Made by a program: the position numbers and the translations under genes. From HK1 sp965215295 (GTDB taxonomy: Bacteria; Pseudomonadota; Gammaproteobacteria; HK1), in contig OZ244045.1 in assembly GCA_965215295.1 (NCBI GenBank), positions 3,286,001 through 3,350,000 of the forward strand: a stretch of 64,000 nt of DNA. The letters run 5' to 3'. Under the pieces are notes generated by a model. It made no database searches and had not been told where the DNA came from. It saw only the letters and a list, made by a program, of their open reading frames with translations. Positions 53,931 through 62,651 of the stretch are shown piece by piece (within the stretch, counting starts at the first letter, position 1; every line of letters starts with the position of its first letter).

Positions 53931-55049
53931 CTACGCGGGGGCCGTCGATGCCGTGGATGCGAGTCTCGACGGGCGGGTGGCGAGATACAACCCCACGAGG
54001 CACGTCAGCAGCGCGACCGCGCCCGCCTGATGGCCGGCCGCCAGCGGGACCGGCACGTGGAGCAGCAAGGTGGAGATGCCGAGCCCGGCCTGCGCCGCGA
54101 CGGCGACGAGGCTCGCATGGGCCCAGCGGCGGACCCGGCGCGGGACACCGGCCCCGAGGCTCGACAGCCAGGCCGCGACCACGGAGAGGACGCTCGCGAG
54201 GGCGAGCACCCGGTGTGCGAACTGTGCCGTTACCGGGTTCTCGAAGAAGCTCCTCCACCACGGCGCGGTCTCGAACATCCCGGGCGGGACCCAGAATTCG
54301 CCCATCTTCGGAAACGTCGGGTACACGTGGCCGGCCTTCAGCCCGGCCACGAATGCGCCCATGACGAGGGTGGCGAAGACCGTCACCGCCGCCGCGAGCG
54401 CCAGCCGGCCGACCGGACCGGAGCTGGCCGGACCGGAGCCGGCCGGGATGCGGCGTGCCGGGCCGCGCGCGTCGAACATGCGCATCGCGAGGGCGAGCAG
54501 GTAGACGTAGATCGCCACCGCGAGCGAGAGATGGGCCGCGAGGCGGTACTGGCTCACGCGCGGCTCGTCGACGAGCCCGCTCCTGACCATGTACCAGCCG
54601 AGCACGCCCTGCGCGCCTCCCAGGACGAACACTCCGGCGAGCCGCGGAATCATCTCCCGGGGGATCGCGCGCATCGCGAGGAAGGCGACGAAGGGCGCCA
54701 GGAACGCGATCCCGACCCCGCGCCCCAGCATCCGGTGCGCATACTCCATCCAGAAGATGCGCTTGAACCGCGCGAGGGACATCCCCCGATTGACGAGCCG
54801 GTACTCGGGCGATGCCCGGTACGCGTCGAACTCGCGCCGCCACGCATCCTCGCCGGCCGGCGGCAGGACTCCGGCCACCGGATGCCACCGGACCATGGAA
54901 AGCCCCGATCCGGTCAGCCGGGTCAGCCCGCCCACCACGACCATCGCGCAGACCAGCGCCGCACAGGCGATCAGCCACCATCCCACCGCACCGGCCGACC
55001 CGGCCGGTGCCGGGGACGGAGCTTGTGTCAGCGTTGCCGATTCGTTCAT
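53931..55049 (-). CDS. ctaA: Heme A synthase CtaA/COX15
   Basis: 372 residues, eight transmembrane helices in two four-helix bundles. Diagnostic regions: GGLTRLTGSGLSMVRWHPVAGVLPP (N-terminal substrate loop), ARFKRIFWMEYAHRMLGRGVG, PRVSQYRLAAHLSLAV, and FFENPVTAQFAHRVLA with heme-binding histidines. It oxidises heme O to heme A for aa3-type oxidases. Type 2 (alphaproteobacterial/mitochondrial) features, including the long first loop, are present. Starts at ATG 55049; no oxidase genes are in the window. Confidence 0.94.
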   Translation of the reverse strand: MNESATLTQAPSPAPAGSAGAVGWWLIACAALVCAMVVVGGLTRLTGSGLSMVRWHPVAGVLPPAGEDAWRREFDAYRASPEYRLVNRGMSLARFKRIFWMEYAHRMLGRGVGIAFLAPFVAFLAMRAIPREMIPRLAGVFVLGGAQGVLGWYMVRSGLVDEPRVSQYRLAAHLSLAVAIYVYLLALAMRMFDARGPARRIPAGSGPASSGPVGRLALAAAVTVFATLVMGAFVAGLKAGHVYPTFPKMGEFWVPPGMFETAPWWRSFFENPVTAQFAHRVLALASVLSVVAAWLSSLGAGVPRRVRRWAHASLVAVAAQAGLGISTLLLHVPVPLAAGHQAGAVALLTCLVGLYLATRPSRLASTASTAPA

Positions 55050-55250
55050 CGTGGCGGGGGACACGCATCGTGTGCACGAACGTCCGGGCCGTGGAGCCGC
55101 GCCGTTCCGGGCCCCGCGGGTACTTGCGACGCGGCAGGCCCCGGGTCCTGCGGAGCGGACCGGGCGCCCCGGGCTTCGCGGCGAGCTCTCCGGCGGCAAA
55201 GATACACGAGGCGCGTCCCCGGCGCCGGACCGGACGGGCGTACCGCTCCC

Positions 55251-55400
55251 GGAAGCCCGCGCACGGACGACTCCGGTGTCGGCACACTCTCGAACATCGC
55301 CTCGCGCTCCTGAACGCCCTCACACGGGCAACTCCGATGCCAACCTCGCGGCCGGTCGTCGCCCACACTCCTGAACGCCCGCGCACGGGCAACTCGCTCG
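55251..55400. repeat. About 61-bp tandem repeats with a GC hairpin
   Basis: CTCCTGAACGCCC(T/G)C(A/G)CACGGG occurs at 55307 and 55368 (period 61), with a more degenerate upstream unit at about 55251 (GCCCGCGCACGG). Each contains GCCCGCGCACGGGC-like inverted sequence. Confidence 0.8.
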
Positions 55401-55471
55401 GGCGGCGCGGGAATGCGCTCGACGGCCGGCCCCGAAAGCGCGCGGTGGCAAGTTTCCCCTTGCCGAAGAAC

Positions 55472-55614
55472 CAGCAATTCTCATTTTGCTCGTCGGGTCC
55501 CGCGGTAGGACCGGCACGACCGTCGATCTGCCCCCGATCTGCCCCGGATCGAGTCGCAAGGAGAAGACGGCTTGCGGCTTAGGGTGAAGTCAGGCGCCAA
55601 AATGAGAATTGCTG
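55472..55614. mobile_element. 143-bp MITE-like element with 17-bp terminal inverted repeats and 9-bp target duplication
   Basis: Left terminus CAGCAATTCTCATTTTG (55472-55488), right terminus CAAAATGAGAATTGCTG (55598-55614), perfect inverted 17-mers. Both outside flanks read CCGAAGAAC (55463-55471 and 55615-55623), a 9-bp direct repeat expected of target-site duplication. The interior has no ORF. The ends are AT-rich in a GC-rich genome, suggesting foreign origin. A mobilising transposase was not seen in the window. Confidence 0.88.
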
Positions 55615-55823
55615 CCGAAGAACGTTCCAGGTTGCGGCCCGGGAATCGAATCGTGTAGCTTCCCGAGCCCGTTTCGCCGGCTGCGGGACGCAGGCGACGA
55701 GCGGCGCCGGAAGGGGCGGACGGTGCGATCGCACCGGCGTGTCACGGACGGCTCCGGCTCGGCTCCTTCGAGCGCCCGGCGCCCCTCGGCCCCGCTGTCC
55801 AACCGAACGAGCGAACCCGACCC

Positions 55824-56825
55824 ATGGCCCAGACGATGTCCTCCCAATCCCTGCCCACACCACAGCACGATCCGGACATCAGGGTCTCGGTGCGGCAGAC
55901 CTTCGGGTTCGACTGCGAGCTCGACGTGCCGGCGTTCAGCGAACGCACCGAGCACGTGCCGAACGTCGACGACGCCTACCGCTTCGACCGGAACACGACG
56001 CTGGCGATCCTCGCGGGCTTCGCCCACAACCGGCGGGTGCTGATCCAGGGCTATCACGGCACCGGGAAATCGACCCACATCGAGCAGGTCGCGGCCCGGC
56101 TCAACTGGCCGTGCATCCGCATCAACCTCGACAGCCACATCAGCCGTATCGACCTCGTCGGCAAGGACGCCATCGTGCTCCGCGACGGGCAGCAGGTCAC
56201 GGAGTTCCGCGAAGGGATCCTCCCTTGGGCATACCAGCACGCCTGCGCCCTGGTGTTCGACGAATACGACGCCGGCCGCCCCGACGTGATGTTCGTCATC
56301 CAGCGCGTGCTGGAAGCGGAAAGCCGTCTCACCCTGCTCGACCAGTCCCGCGTCCTGCATCCCCACAAGGCGTTCCGCCTGTTCGCGACCTCGAACACCG
56401 TCGGCCTCGGCGACACCACCGGGCTCTACCACGGCACCCAGCAGATCAACCAGGGCCAGATGGACCGCTGGAGCCTCGTCGCGACCCTGAACTACCTGAG
56501 CCACGATGCGGAGTGCGAGATCGTGCTCGCGAAGGCCACGGAGTACGAAACCGAGGAGGGACGCCGGACGATTTCCGCCATGGTGACCCTCGCCGACCTC
56601 ACCCGCTCCGGCTTCATCGCCGGCGACGTATCGACGGTCATGAGCCCCCGCACCGTGATCACCTGGGCGCAGAACGCGAAGATCTTCGGCGATCTCGGGT
56701 TCGCGTTCCGGCTGACCTTCCTCAACAAGTGCGACGAGGTCGAACGCTCGATCGTCGCCGAGTACTACCAGCGCTGTTTCGGCACCGAACTGCCGGAGAC
56801 CGGCGTCGACGTGACCCTGACCTGA
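55824..56825 (+). CDS. cobS: Cobaltochelatase AAA+ subunit CobS
   Basis: 333-residue MoxR-type AAA+ ATPase of the aerobic cobaltochelatase, which inserts cobalt into hydrogenobyrinate a,c-diamide with CobN and CobT. N-terminal RQTFGFDCELDVPAFSERTEHVPNVDDAY is CobS-specific. Walker A GYHGTGKST at 76-84, Walker B ALVFDEYDAG, sensor FATSNTVGLGD, Arg finger region NQGQMDRW. CobS-like proteins also occur without cobalamin synthesis as generic CobS/CobT pairs. The spacing to cobT is 112 bases. Confidence 0.93.
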   Translation: MAQTMSSQSLPTPQHDPDIRVSVRQTFGFDCELDVPAFSERTEHVPNVDDAYRFDRNTTLAILAGFAHNRRVLIQGYHGTGKSTHIEQVAARLNWPCIRINLDSHISRIDLVGKDAIVLRDGQQVTEFREGILPWAYQHACALVFDEYDAGRPDVMFVIQRVLEAESRLTLLDQSRVLHPHKAFRLFATSNTVGLGDTTGLYHGTQQINQGQMDRWSLVATLNYLSHDAECEIVLAKATEYETEEGRRTISAMVTLADLTRSGFIAGDVSTVMSPRTVITWAQNAKIFGDLGFAFRLTFLNKCDEVERSIVAEYYQRCFGTELPETGVDVTLT

Positions 56826-56937
56826 ACGCTCGTCGAGGCACCGTGCATCCGGGACGAGAGCCCTCCCCGACCACGCCGCGGCTCGTGACCGGCCGGGGGG
56901 CGGGGAGCCGGGTCGCGGGCGACGTGCGGCCCGGTCG

Positions 56938-58830
56938 ATGACCACCCTGCTGAAGCGCGGCGCGAGCCGGGCCAACGAGACCCTCGACGAGTTCCGCCAG
57001 GCCACCGCGGCGGTGGCGCGGGCGATCGGGCGCGCCGAGGAGCTCGATGTCGAGTTCGTGGCCGAGCATCCCGGCGCCGCCGGGAACACGTTGCGGGTCG
57101 AACGTCCGGACCCGTCCCTGCCCTACCAGCAGGTGGTGCGCGCCCGCGGCCAGGCGGATTCGGTGGCCCTGAAGCTGCGTCACCACGACGCGGCGTTCCA
57201 CGCCCGGCAGGTACCGCGCAGCGCCCGCGCCCGGCAGGTGTTCAACGCCTTGGAGCAGATGCGGTGCGAAGTGCTCGGTGCGCAGGCCATGGCCGGCGTC
57301 GCGATCAACCTCGACGCCGCGCTCGATGCGCGGGTCGCCTCACTGGACCTCGATCGCGTCGACGATTCCGAGCAGGCGCCGCCGCCCGAGATCCTGGGGC
57401 TGCTCGCACGCGAGACGATGCTCGGACAGCTTCCCCCGCCATCGGCCGCAAAGGCGCTGGAACACTGGCGCCCGAAGCTCGAAAGCATCGTGGGGACGGA
57501 CCTCGTCGAGCTCTCCCGCTGCGTGCGCGACCAGCGCGCCTACGCGCAGGCGATGCGCGATCTGCTGCGCTCCCTCGGATTCTCGGATGAGCAGGCCGAT
57601 CCGCAGTACGACGAATCCGACGATGCCGACGCCGAGAGCGAGGGCGATGAGAGTGCGCTCGACGAAGGCGAGGCCGGCGACGCCGACGCGTCGCTCTCCG
57701 AGAGCATGGACGGGGCCGAGACGCGCGATGGCGCGGGGGAGGACGAGGCCGACGCCGGCGATCCGGAGAGCCTCGATCCGGGCACCCTGGAGTTCGGTGA
57801 AGAGGACTCCGAAACCCCGGGCGAGGCGGCCTGGCGTCCCCAGCCGGGCCACAACGTCCCCGACCGCGAGCAGTACCACGCCTATTGCACGGACTACGAC
57901 GAGATCGTCGAAGCGGCGGAGCTCTGCGAGCAGGAGGAGCTGAACCGGCTGCGCACCCACCTCGACCAGCAGCTCTCGCACCTGCAGAGCGTCATCGGCA
58001 AGCTCGCGAACCGGCTCCAGCGCCGGCTGCTGGCGCAGCAGGTCCGGTCCTGGGAGTTCGACCTCGAAGAAGGCTACCTCGACACCGGCCGCCTCGCGCG
58101 AGTGGTCGCGAACCCCACCCACGCGCTCTCCTACAAGATGGAGAAGGAGACGGGGTTCCGCGACACCGTGGTCAGCCTCCTGATCGACAACTCCGGTTCG
58201 ATGCGCGGCCGCCCCATCGTGGTCGCGGCGATGAGCGCGGACATCCTCGCCCGCACCCTGGAGCGTTGCGGCGTGAAGGTCGAGATCCTCGGCTTCACCA
58301 CCCGCGCCTGGAAGGGCGGCCAGTCCCGCGAGCGGTGGCTCGCGCAGGGGAAGCGCCCGCACGCCGGCCGCCTGAACGATCTCCGCCACATCATCTACAA
58401 GTCCGCGGACCAGCCCTGGAGACGGGCGCGGCGCAGCCTCGGCATCATGCTGCGCGAGGGACTCCTGAAGGAGAACATCGACGGCGAATCGTTGCTGTGG
58501 GCGCACCAGCGCCTTCTCGGCCGGCCCGAGCACCGCCGGATCCTGATGGTGATCAGCGACGGCGCGCCGGTCGACGACTCGACCCTGTCCGTCAATCCGA
58601 GCAACTACCTGGAGCGGCACCTGCGCCAGGTCATCGAGTACATCGAGCACCACAGCCCGGTGGAGCTGCTCGCGATCGGCATCGGCCACGACGTCACCCG
58701 GTACTACCAGCGCGCGGTCACCCTGGTGGACGCGGAGCAGCTCGGGGGCGCGGTGCTGGAGCAGCTCGCGGAACTGTTCGATGCCGACTGGGAGCAGCTC
58801 GCGGCGCGGCGGCACAAGGCCACGCGGTAG
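56938..58830 (+). CDS. cobT: Cobaltochelatase subunit CobT (vWA domain)
   Basis: 630 residues. A helical N-terminal CobT domain (about 1-220), an acidic low-complexity region (about 220-300, many Asp/Glu) characteristic of CobT, and a C-terminal von Willebrand A domain with the MIDAS motif DNSGSMRGRP near residue 416-425 and SDGAPVDDSTLS. Forms the ring complex with CobS. No cobN lies beside this pair, so either cobN is elsewhere or the pair serves another chelatase-like or chaperone role. Confidence 0.93.
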   Translation: MTTLLKRGASRANETLDEFRQATAAVARAIGRAEELDVEFVAEHPGAAGNTLRVERPDPSLPYQQVVRARGQADSVALKLRHHDAAFHARQVPRSARARQVFNALEQMRCEVLGAQAMAGVAINLDAALDARVASLDLDRVDDSEQAPPPEILGLLARETMLGQLPPPSAAKALEHWRPKLESIVGTDLVELSRCVRDQRAYAQAMRDLLRSLGFSDEQADPQYDESDDADAESEGDESALDEGEAGDADASLSESMDGAETRDGAGEDEADAGDPESLDPGTLEFGEEDSETPGEAAWRPQPGHNVPDREQYHAYCTDYDEIVEAAELCEQEELNRLRTHLDQQLSHLQSVIGKLANRLQRRLLAQQVRSWEFDLEEGYLDTGRLARVVANPTHALSYKMEKETGFRDTVVSLLIDNSGSMRGRPIVVAAMSADILARTLERCGVKVEILGFTTRAWKGGQSRERWLAQGKRPHAGRLNDLRHIIYKSADQPWRRARRSLGIMLREGLLKENIDGESLLWAHQRLLGRPEHRRILMVISDGAPVDDSTLSVNPSNYLERHLRQVIEYIEHHSPVELLAIGIGHDVTRYYQRAVTLVDAEQLGGAVLEQLAELFDADWEQLAARRHKATR

Positions 58831-59259
58831 CGCCGGAGCAGCCTGGAGCTTCGCCGGCGGGCGAGCGGTCTCGCCATGCCCCGCCGCGGACCCCCGCAAG
58901 GCCCGCCTCGCGCCGGAATCACCCCCCTTCGAACCCGGGCGTGATCGGGCGCGGCTCAGGCTTCACTGACATGCTTGATGTTGGTACTCTGACTTTCCCT
59001 GTTGTCTCGCGTTCAGCCTGTCTGCCGCCGACGGTCCGGTTCCGGTAACGAGGCTCCGGTGGAGGGGGTTTCCGCCGGCCCGGAACGGAAACGGCCACTC
59101 CATCGGGCGATTCCGCAAACGGGAGGCACGGGGGCGGACACCCGAACGGGATTTTCCGCGGGAACGCGAAGGGACGCGCCTGGCGCCCGCAGGGGTGCGC
59201 GAGCGGCTTTCGCGGGCCGGCAATTCGACAGTCGTATTGAACTTTGAATGGAGAATGTC
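58831..59259. other. 429-bp spacer upstream of the polyamine-type ABC operon
   Basis: Both flanking genes are on the plus strand. A less GC-rich patch at about 58963-59005 (ACATGCTTGATGTTGGTACT and following) and another at about 59235-59248 could be promoter elements for the downstream operon. No gene or terminator recognised. Confidence 0.45.
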
Positions 59260-60441
59260 ATGACCAAGCAATCCAAGAAGCCCGCCACGGTGACCCGCCG
59301 CTCGGCGTTGAAGGGGATGGCTGCGGTGAGCGCTGCCGCGGTCGGTCCATGGGTCGTCAGCTCGAAGGTGCTTGCGGCCGCGGGGCAGGTCAACGTGCTG
59401 ATGTGGTCCGACTACCTGCCCCCCGGCTTCCTGAAGTCGTTCGAGGAGAAGACCGGCATCAAGGTGAACTACACCGGCATCGGCTCGAACGAAGAGATCA
59501 TCACCAAGATGAAGGCCACGAAAGGCCGCGGGGTCGACCTCTGCAGCCCGACCAACATGCGCTCGCCGCAGTGGGTGGATCTCGATCTGCTCCAGGCGTT
59601 CGACTACGGCCGCATCAAGAACCTCGGCAACGTCAACCCGGCCATGCTGAAAGTCGGCGACGACGAGTGGAACTTCAAGGGGAAGGGCTCGCACTGGCTG
59701 CCGCACATCTGGGGCACCGAGGGCGTCGCCTGGCGCACCGACCTGTGGGCGCCGCCGCGCGCGGGAGAAGTGCCGAGCTACGGCGACGTCTGGCAGTCCG
59801 ACGTGAAGGGCAAGACGATGATGCGCCCGCACTCCGGCATGCTCGGCGCCGGCCTCTACCTGGAGACCACCGGCGCTCTCGATCCCGGTGCGATGAAGCG
59901 CGCCTACAACGACGAGAAGACGATGCGCGCGACGTGGCAGAAGGTCACCGACTTCTGCATCGCGAACAAGGCGCAGCTCAAGCTCTTCTGGAACGACGCG
60001 GACACCCAGAAGAACGGGCTGCTGAACGAAGGTGTGGTCGTCGGACAGACCTGGGACGGCCCTCCCATCACCCTGATGAACGACGGCGAGGCGGTGCAGT
60101 ACCGCGCACCGGTCGAGGGGTCGCTCGCATGGGTGGACGGAATGGCGCTCTCGGCGGCGGCCGAAGACCTCGATGCGGTCTATGCGTTCATCGACTACTG
60201 CTTCGAGGCGGAGCCGGCGGGCAAGTCCATCGACGGGGGCGCGGAGGGTACCGCGTGGGGCGGGCATGGCTACAATTCGGCCGTGCTCGGCGCGGACGGT
60301 TTCGCCAGTGCCCAGTACGCCAATGTCTTCGCCTCGGTGTACCCGGGCGATTCGCTCGCGAACCTCTGGCCCTGGCCGAAGGAGCCACAGTGGTACGCGG
60401 ACGTTCGCACCGAGTACCGCAACAAGTTCGTCAACGCCTGA
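59260..60441 (+). CDS. PotD/PotF-like polyamine ABC transporter substrate-binding protein (Tat signal)
   Basis: 393 residues from ATG 59260 (GGAGA 5-6 bases upstream). The N-terminus (TRRSALKGMAAVSAAAVGPWVV) has a twin-arginine-like motif, suggesting Tat export. Family motifs: VLMWSDYLPPGFLKSFEEKTGIKVNY, GVDLCSPTNMRSPQWV, WGTEGVAWRTD and TWDGPPITLMNDG. Spermidine/putrescine-type family; other substrates (opines, osmolytes) are possible. First gene of a four-gene importer; the ATPase follows after 172 bases. Confidence 0.92.
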   Translation: MTKQSKKPATVTRRSALKGMAAVSAAAVGPWVVSSKVLAAAGQVNVLMWSDYLPPGFLKSFEEKTGIKVNYTGIGSNEEIITKMKATKGRGVDLCSPTNMRSPQWVDLDLLQAFDYGRIKNLGNVNPAMLKVGDDEWNFKGKGSHWLPHIWGTEGVAWRTDLWAPPRAGEVPSYGDVWQSDVKGKTMMRPHSGMLGAGLYLETTGALDPGAMKRAYNDEKTMRATWQKVTDFCIANKAQLKLFWNDADTQKNGLLNEGVVVGQTWDGPPITLMNDGEAVQYRAPVEGSLAWVDGMALSAAAEDLDAVYAFIDYCFEAEPAGKSIDGGAEGTAWGGHGYNSAVLGADGFASAQYANVFASVYPGDSLANLWPWPKEPQWYADVRTEYRNKFVNA

Positions 60442-60613
60442 CCGGCCGCGACGGCGGTGCCCGAACCGGGCCCGGGACGGGTCCGGTTCGGGCGAGCAAC
60501 AAGGGAGCGATGCTCCCGATCGCGGCGCGGCCGGCCGCATGCCCGAACGAGCCTGCTCGCATGCCCCGGTACCGCGAATACCGCAAGGGGGTTGCCATGA
60601 CGGAGAGCACGCG

Positions 60614-61717
60614 ATGAGCGCCGGGGTCGAGCTTGACGGCGTGTGGATCAAGTTCGGCGATTTCGTCGCGGCCCGCGACGTGAACATCGAGATCCCCGAG
60701 GGCGGGTTCTTCAGCTTCCTCGGGCCATCGGGTTGCGGCAAGACCACACTCCTGCGCGCGGTGTCCGGCTTTCTGGAGCCCTCGGAAGGCGTGGTGCGGA
60801 TCGGCGGCCGGGACATGGCGGGGATCGGCCCGAACAAGCGGCCCACCGCCCTCATCTTCCAGAACCTCGCACTCTTCCCGCTCATGACGGTGTGGGAGAA
60901 CATCGCGTTCTCCCTCGAAGTCCGCGGGGTGGGAAGCGCCGAGCGCCGCCGCCGGGCCGACGAGCTGCTCGATCTGATCGCGCTTCCCGGCCAAGGCGAG
61001 AAGATGTGCCACGAGCTGTCCGGCGGGCAGCGCCAGCGGGTGGCCATCGCCCGGGCGCTCGCGGCCGAGCCGGACGTGCTCCTGCTCGACGAGCCGCTGT
61101 CGGCGCTCGATCTCAAACTGCGCCAGCACATGCGCACGGAGCTTCGCTCCATCCAGCAGCGCGTCGGGATCACCTTCATCTACATCACCCACGACCAGGG
61201 CGAGGCCCTGACCATGTCCGACAACGTCGCGGTGATGAGCGAGGGGGTGATCGATCAGGTCGGGGACGGCAACACCATCTACGACCATCCGGAGTCCGCC
61301 TTCGTCGCCTCCTTCGTCGGCGAGAACAACCTCTTTCGGGGCAGGGTGACGGACGCGGACGCCAGCTACGCGACGGTGGACACGAACGTCGGACCGATGC
61401 GGGCGCGGATTGCCGCGGGCCGCGGCGACCCGCTTCGCGCAGGCGACACGGCCTTCGTGTTCGTGCGTCCCGAGTCGCTGAAGTTCGCCGACGGCGAGAG
61501 CTTCGACAACGTCGTCGACGCGACGGTGCACACCGAAGAGTTCGAGGGCCACTTCTGGCAGGTGTTCCTCGACGTCGCGGGCGACGACCGGCAGATCAAG
61601 ATGTCACTGGTGAACGACGGGGCGCCGCTCGGCCACCAGCCCGGCGCCTCGGTGAAGCTCGGCTGCTCCGCCGACCTCGCCGTCGCCCTGCCGGAAGGCC
61701 CGCTGGCGGCCGAGTGA
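60614..61717 (+). CDS. Polyamine-type ABC transporter ATPase (PotA-like)
   Basis: 367 residues. Walker A GPSGCGKTT, Q-loop LIFQNLALFPLMTVWENIAFSLE, signature LSGGQRQRVAIARAL, Walker B VLLLDEPLSALDLKLR, switch His YITHDQGEALTMSD, then TOBE domains. ATG 60614 chosen with GGAGAG 6 bases upstream. Couples ATP hydrolysis to the two following permeases; its stop is 13 bases before the PotB-like start. Confidence 0.94.
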   Translation: MSAGVELDGVWIKFGDFVAARDVNIEIPEGGFFSFLGPSGCGKTTLLRAVSGFLEPSEGVVRIGGRDMAGIGPNKRPTALIFQNLALFPLMTVWENIAFSLEVRGVGSAERRRRADELLDLIALPGQGEKMCHELSGGQRQRVAIARALAAEPDVLLLDEPLSALDLKLRQHMRTELRSIQQRVGITFIYITHDQGEALTMSDNVAVMSEGVIDQVGDGNTIYDHPESAFVASFVGENNLFRGRVTDADASYATVDTNVGPMRARIAAGRGDPLRAGDTAFVFVRPESLKFADGESFDNVVDATVHTEEFEGHFWQVFLDVAGDDRQIKMSLVNDGAPLGHQPGASVKLGCSADLAVALPEGPLAAE

Positions 61718-61730
61718 CGGAGCGCGCGCC

Positions 61731-62651
61731 ATGAAGTGGTTCGGCAACTTCGTGCTCCGCAACGGCCCGGCGCTCGCGGCCTTCCTGTTCGTCGCGGTCG
61801 GCTTCTGGATCTTCGTCATGATCCTGGCCCCGCAGATCGCGATGGTCGACTTCTCGTTCCGGCACAACCTCCCGCCGGCCGAGCAGGGCGGTCCGAAGGA
61901 CGTCTACACCCTCGACCACTACGAGTTCATGGTCTACGGCAGCGCCGAGGCGACCGGCACCTTCAACACCCTCGATCTGACGGTGTTCGCGCGCACCCTG
62001 CTCACCGCGGCCCTGGTCACGCTCGCGGACCTGCTGATCTGCTATCCGATCGCCTACTTCCTCGCCCAGTCCGCACGCGGCGGCTGGGCGCGGCTCATGG
62101 TGCTGTCCCTGATCGTCCCGTTCTGGGTCAACGAGATCCTGCGGGCGTTCGCCTTCCGCATCATCTTCGGCTCGGCCGGGGTCATCAACGGCACCCTGCT
62201 CTGGTTCGGGGTGATCGACCAGCCGGTGGACTTCATCCGGGAGAACATCGCGCTCTACACCGGGCTCACCTACGCCTTCATCCTGCTGATGATCTTCCCG
62301 CTCTACAACGCCATCGAGAGCCTCGACCGCAACCAGATCGAGGCGGCCCGCGACATGGGCGCCTCGTGGCTGCGCATTCACTGGCGGGTGGTGATCCCGT
62401 TCGCGAAGCCCGGGATCAGCTCCGGCTGCACGATGGTCTTCATGCTCACCGCCGGCGCCCTCGCCGCCCCGCAGATCCTCGGCGGACCGAGCAGCCTCTG
62501 GTTCACCCAGATCATCTACCAGTGGTTCAACACCGGGAACAACTGGCCGCGGGGGTCGGCCTACGCGATCATCCTGCTGGTGTCGACGATCCTGCTGGTG
62601 CTGCTGGTGATGCGGATCTTCAAGGTCCGTCTCGGGGACATCGGCAAGTGA
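61731..62651 (+). CDS. Polyamine-type ABC transporter permease (PotB-like)
   Basis: 306 residues with six transmembrane helices; coupling loop RNQIEAARDMGASWLRIHWRVVIPFAKPGI (EAA motif) typical of PotB. A long periplasmic loop follows helix 1 (PPAEQGGPKDVYTLDHYEFM). Stop overlaps the next permease start by four bases (GTGA). Confidence 0.94.
   Translation: MKWFGNFVLRNGPALAAFLFVAVGFWIFVMILAPQIAMVDFSFRHNLPPAEQGGPKDVYTLDHYEFMVYGSAEATGTFNTLDLTVFARTLLTAALVTLADLLICYPIAYFLAQSARGGWARLMVLSLIVPFWVNEILRAFAFRIIFGSAGVINGTLLWFGVIDQPVDFIRENIALYTGLTYAFILLMIFPLYNAIESLDRNQIEAARDMGASWLRIHWRVVIPFAKPGISSGCTMVFMLTAGALAAPQILGGPSSLWFTQIIYQWFNTGNNWPRGSAYAIILLVSTILLVLLVMRIFKVRLGDIGK

Larger units (their letters stand above)
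55050..55823. other. 774-bp divergent spacer between ctaA and cobS
   Basis: Contains the 61-bp repeat cluster (55251-55400) and the 143-bp inverted-repeat element (55472-55614). No coding frame has family signature or convincing start context. Promoters for ctaA (minus) and cobS (plus) must lie here but were not resolved. Confidence 0.6.

Noticed and set aside
52321..55392. Very long minus-strand reading frame (over 1000 codons) overlapping several genes
   Set aside because: Arg/Pro/Gly/Ala-rich shadow frame. It overlaps the N-formylglutamate amidohydrolase, SixA and CtaA genes, which have clear family motifs in a different frame.
58963..61179. 738-codon minus-strand frame antisense to the substrate-binding protein and ATPase
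   Set aside because: Overlaps two genes with clear family motifs; its composition is that of a shadow.
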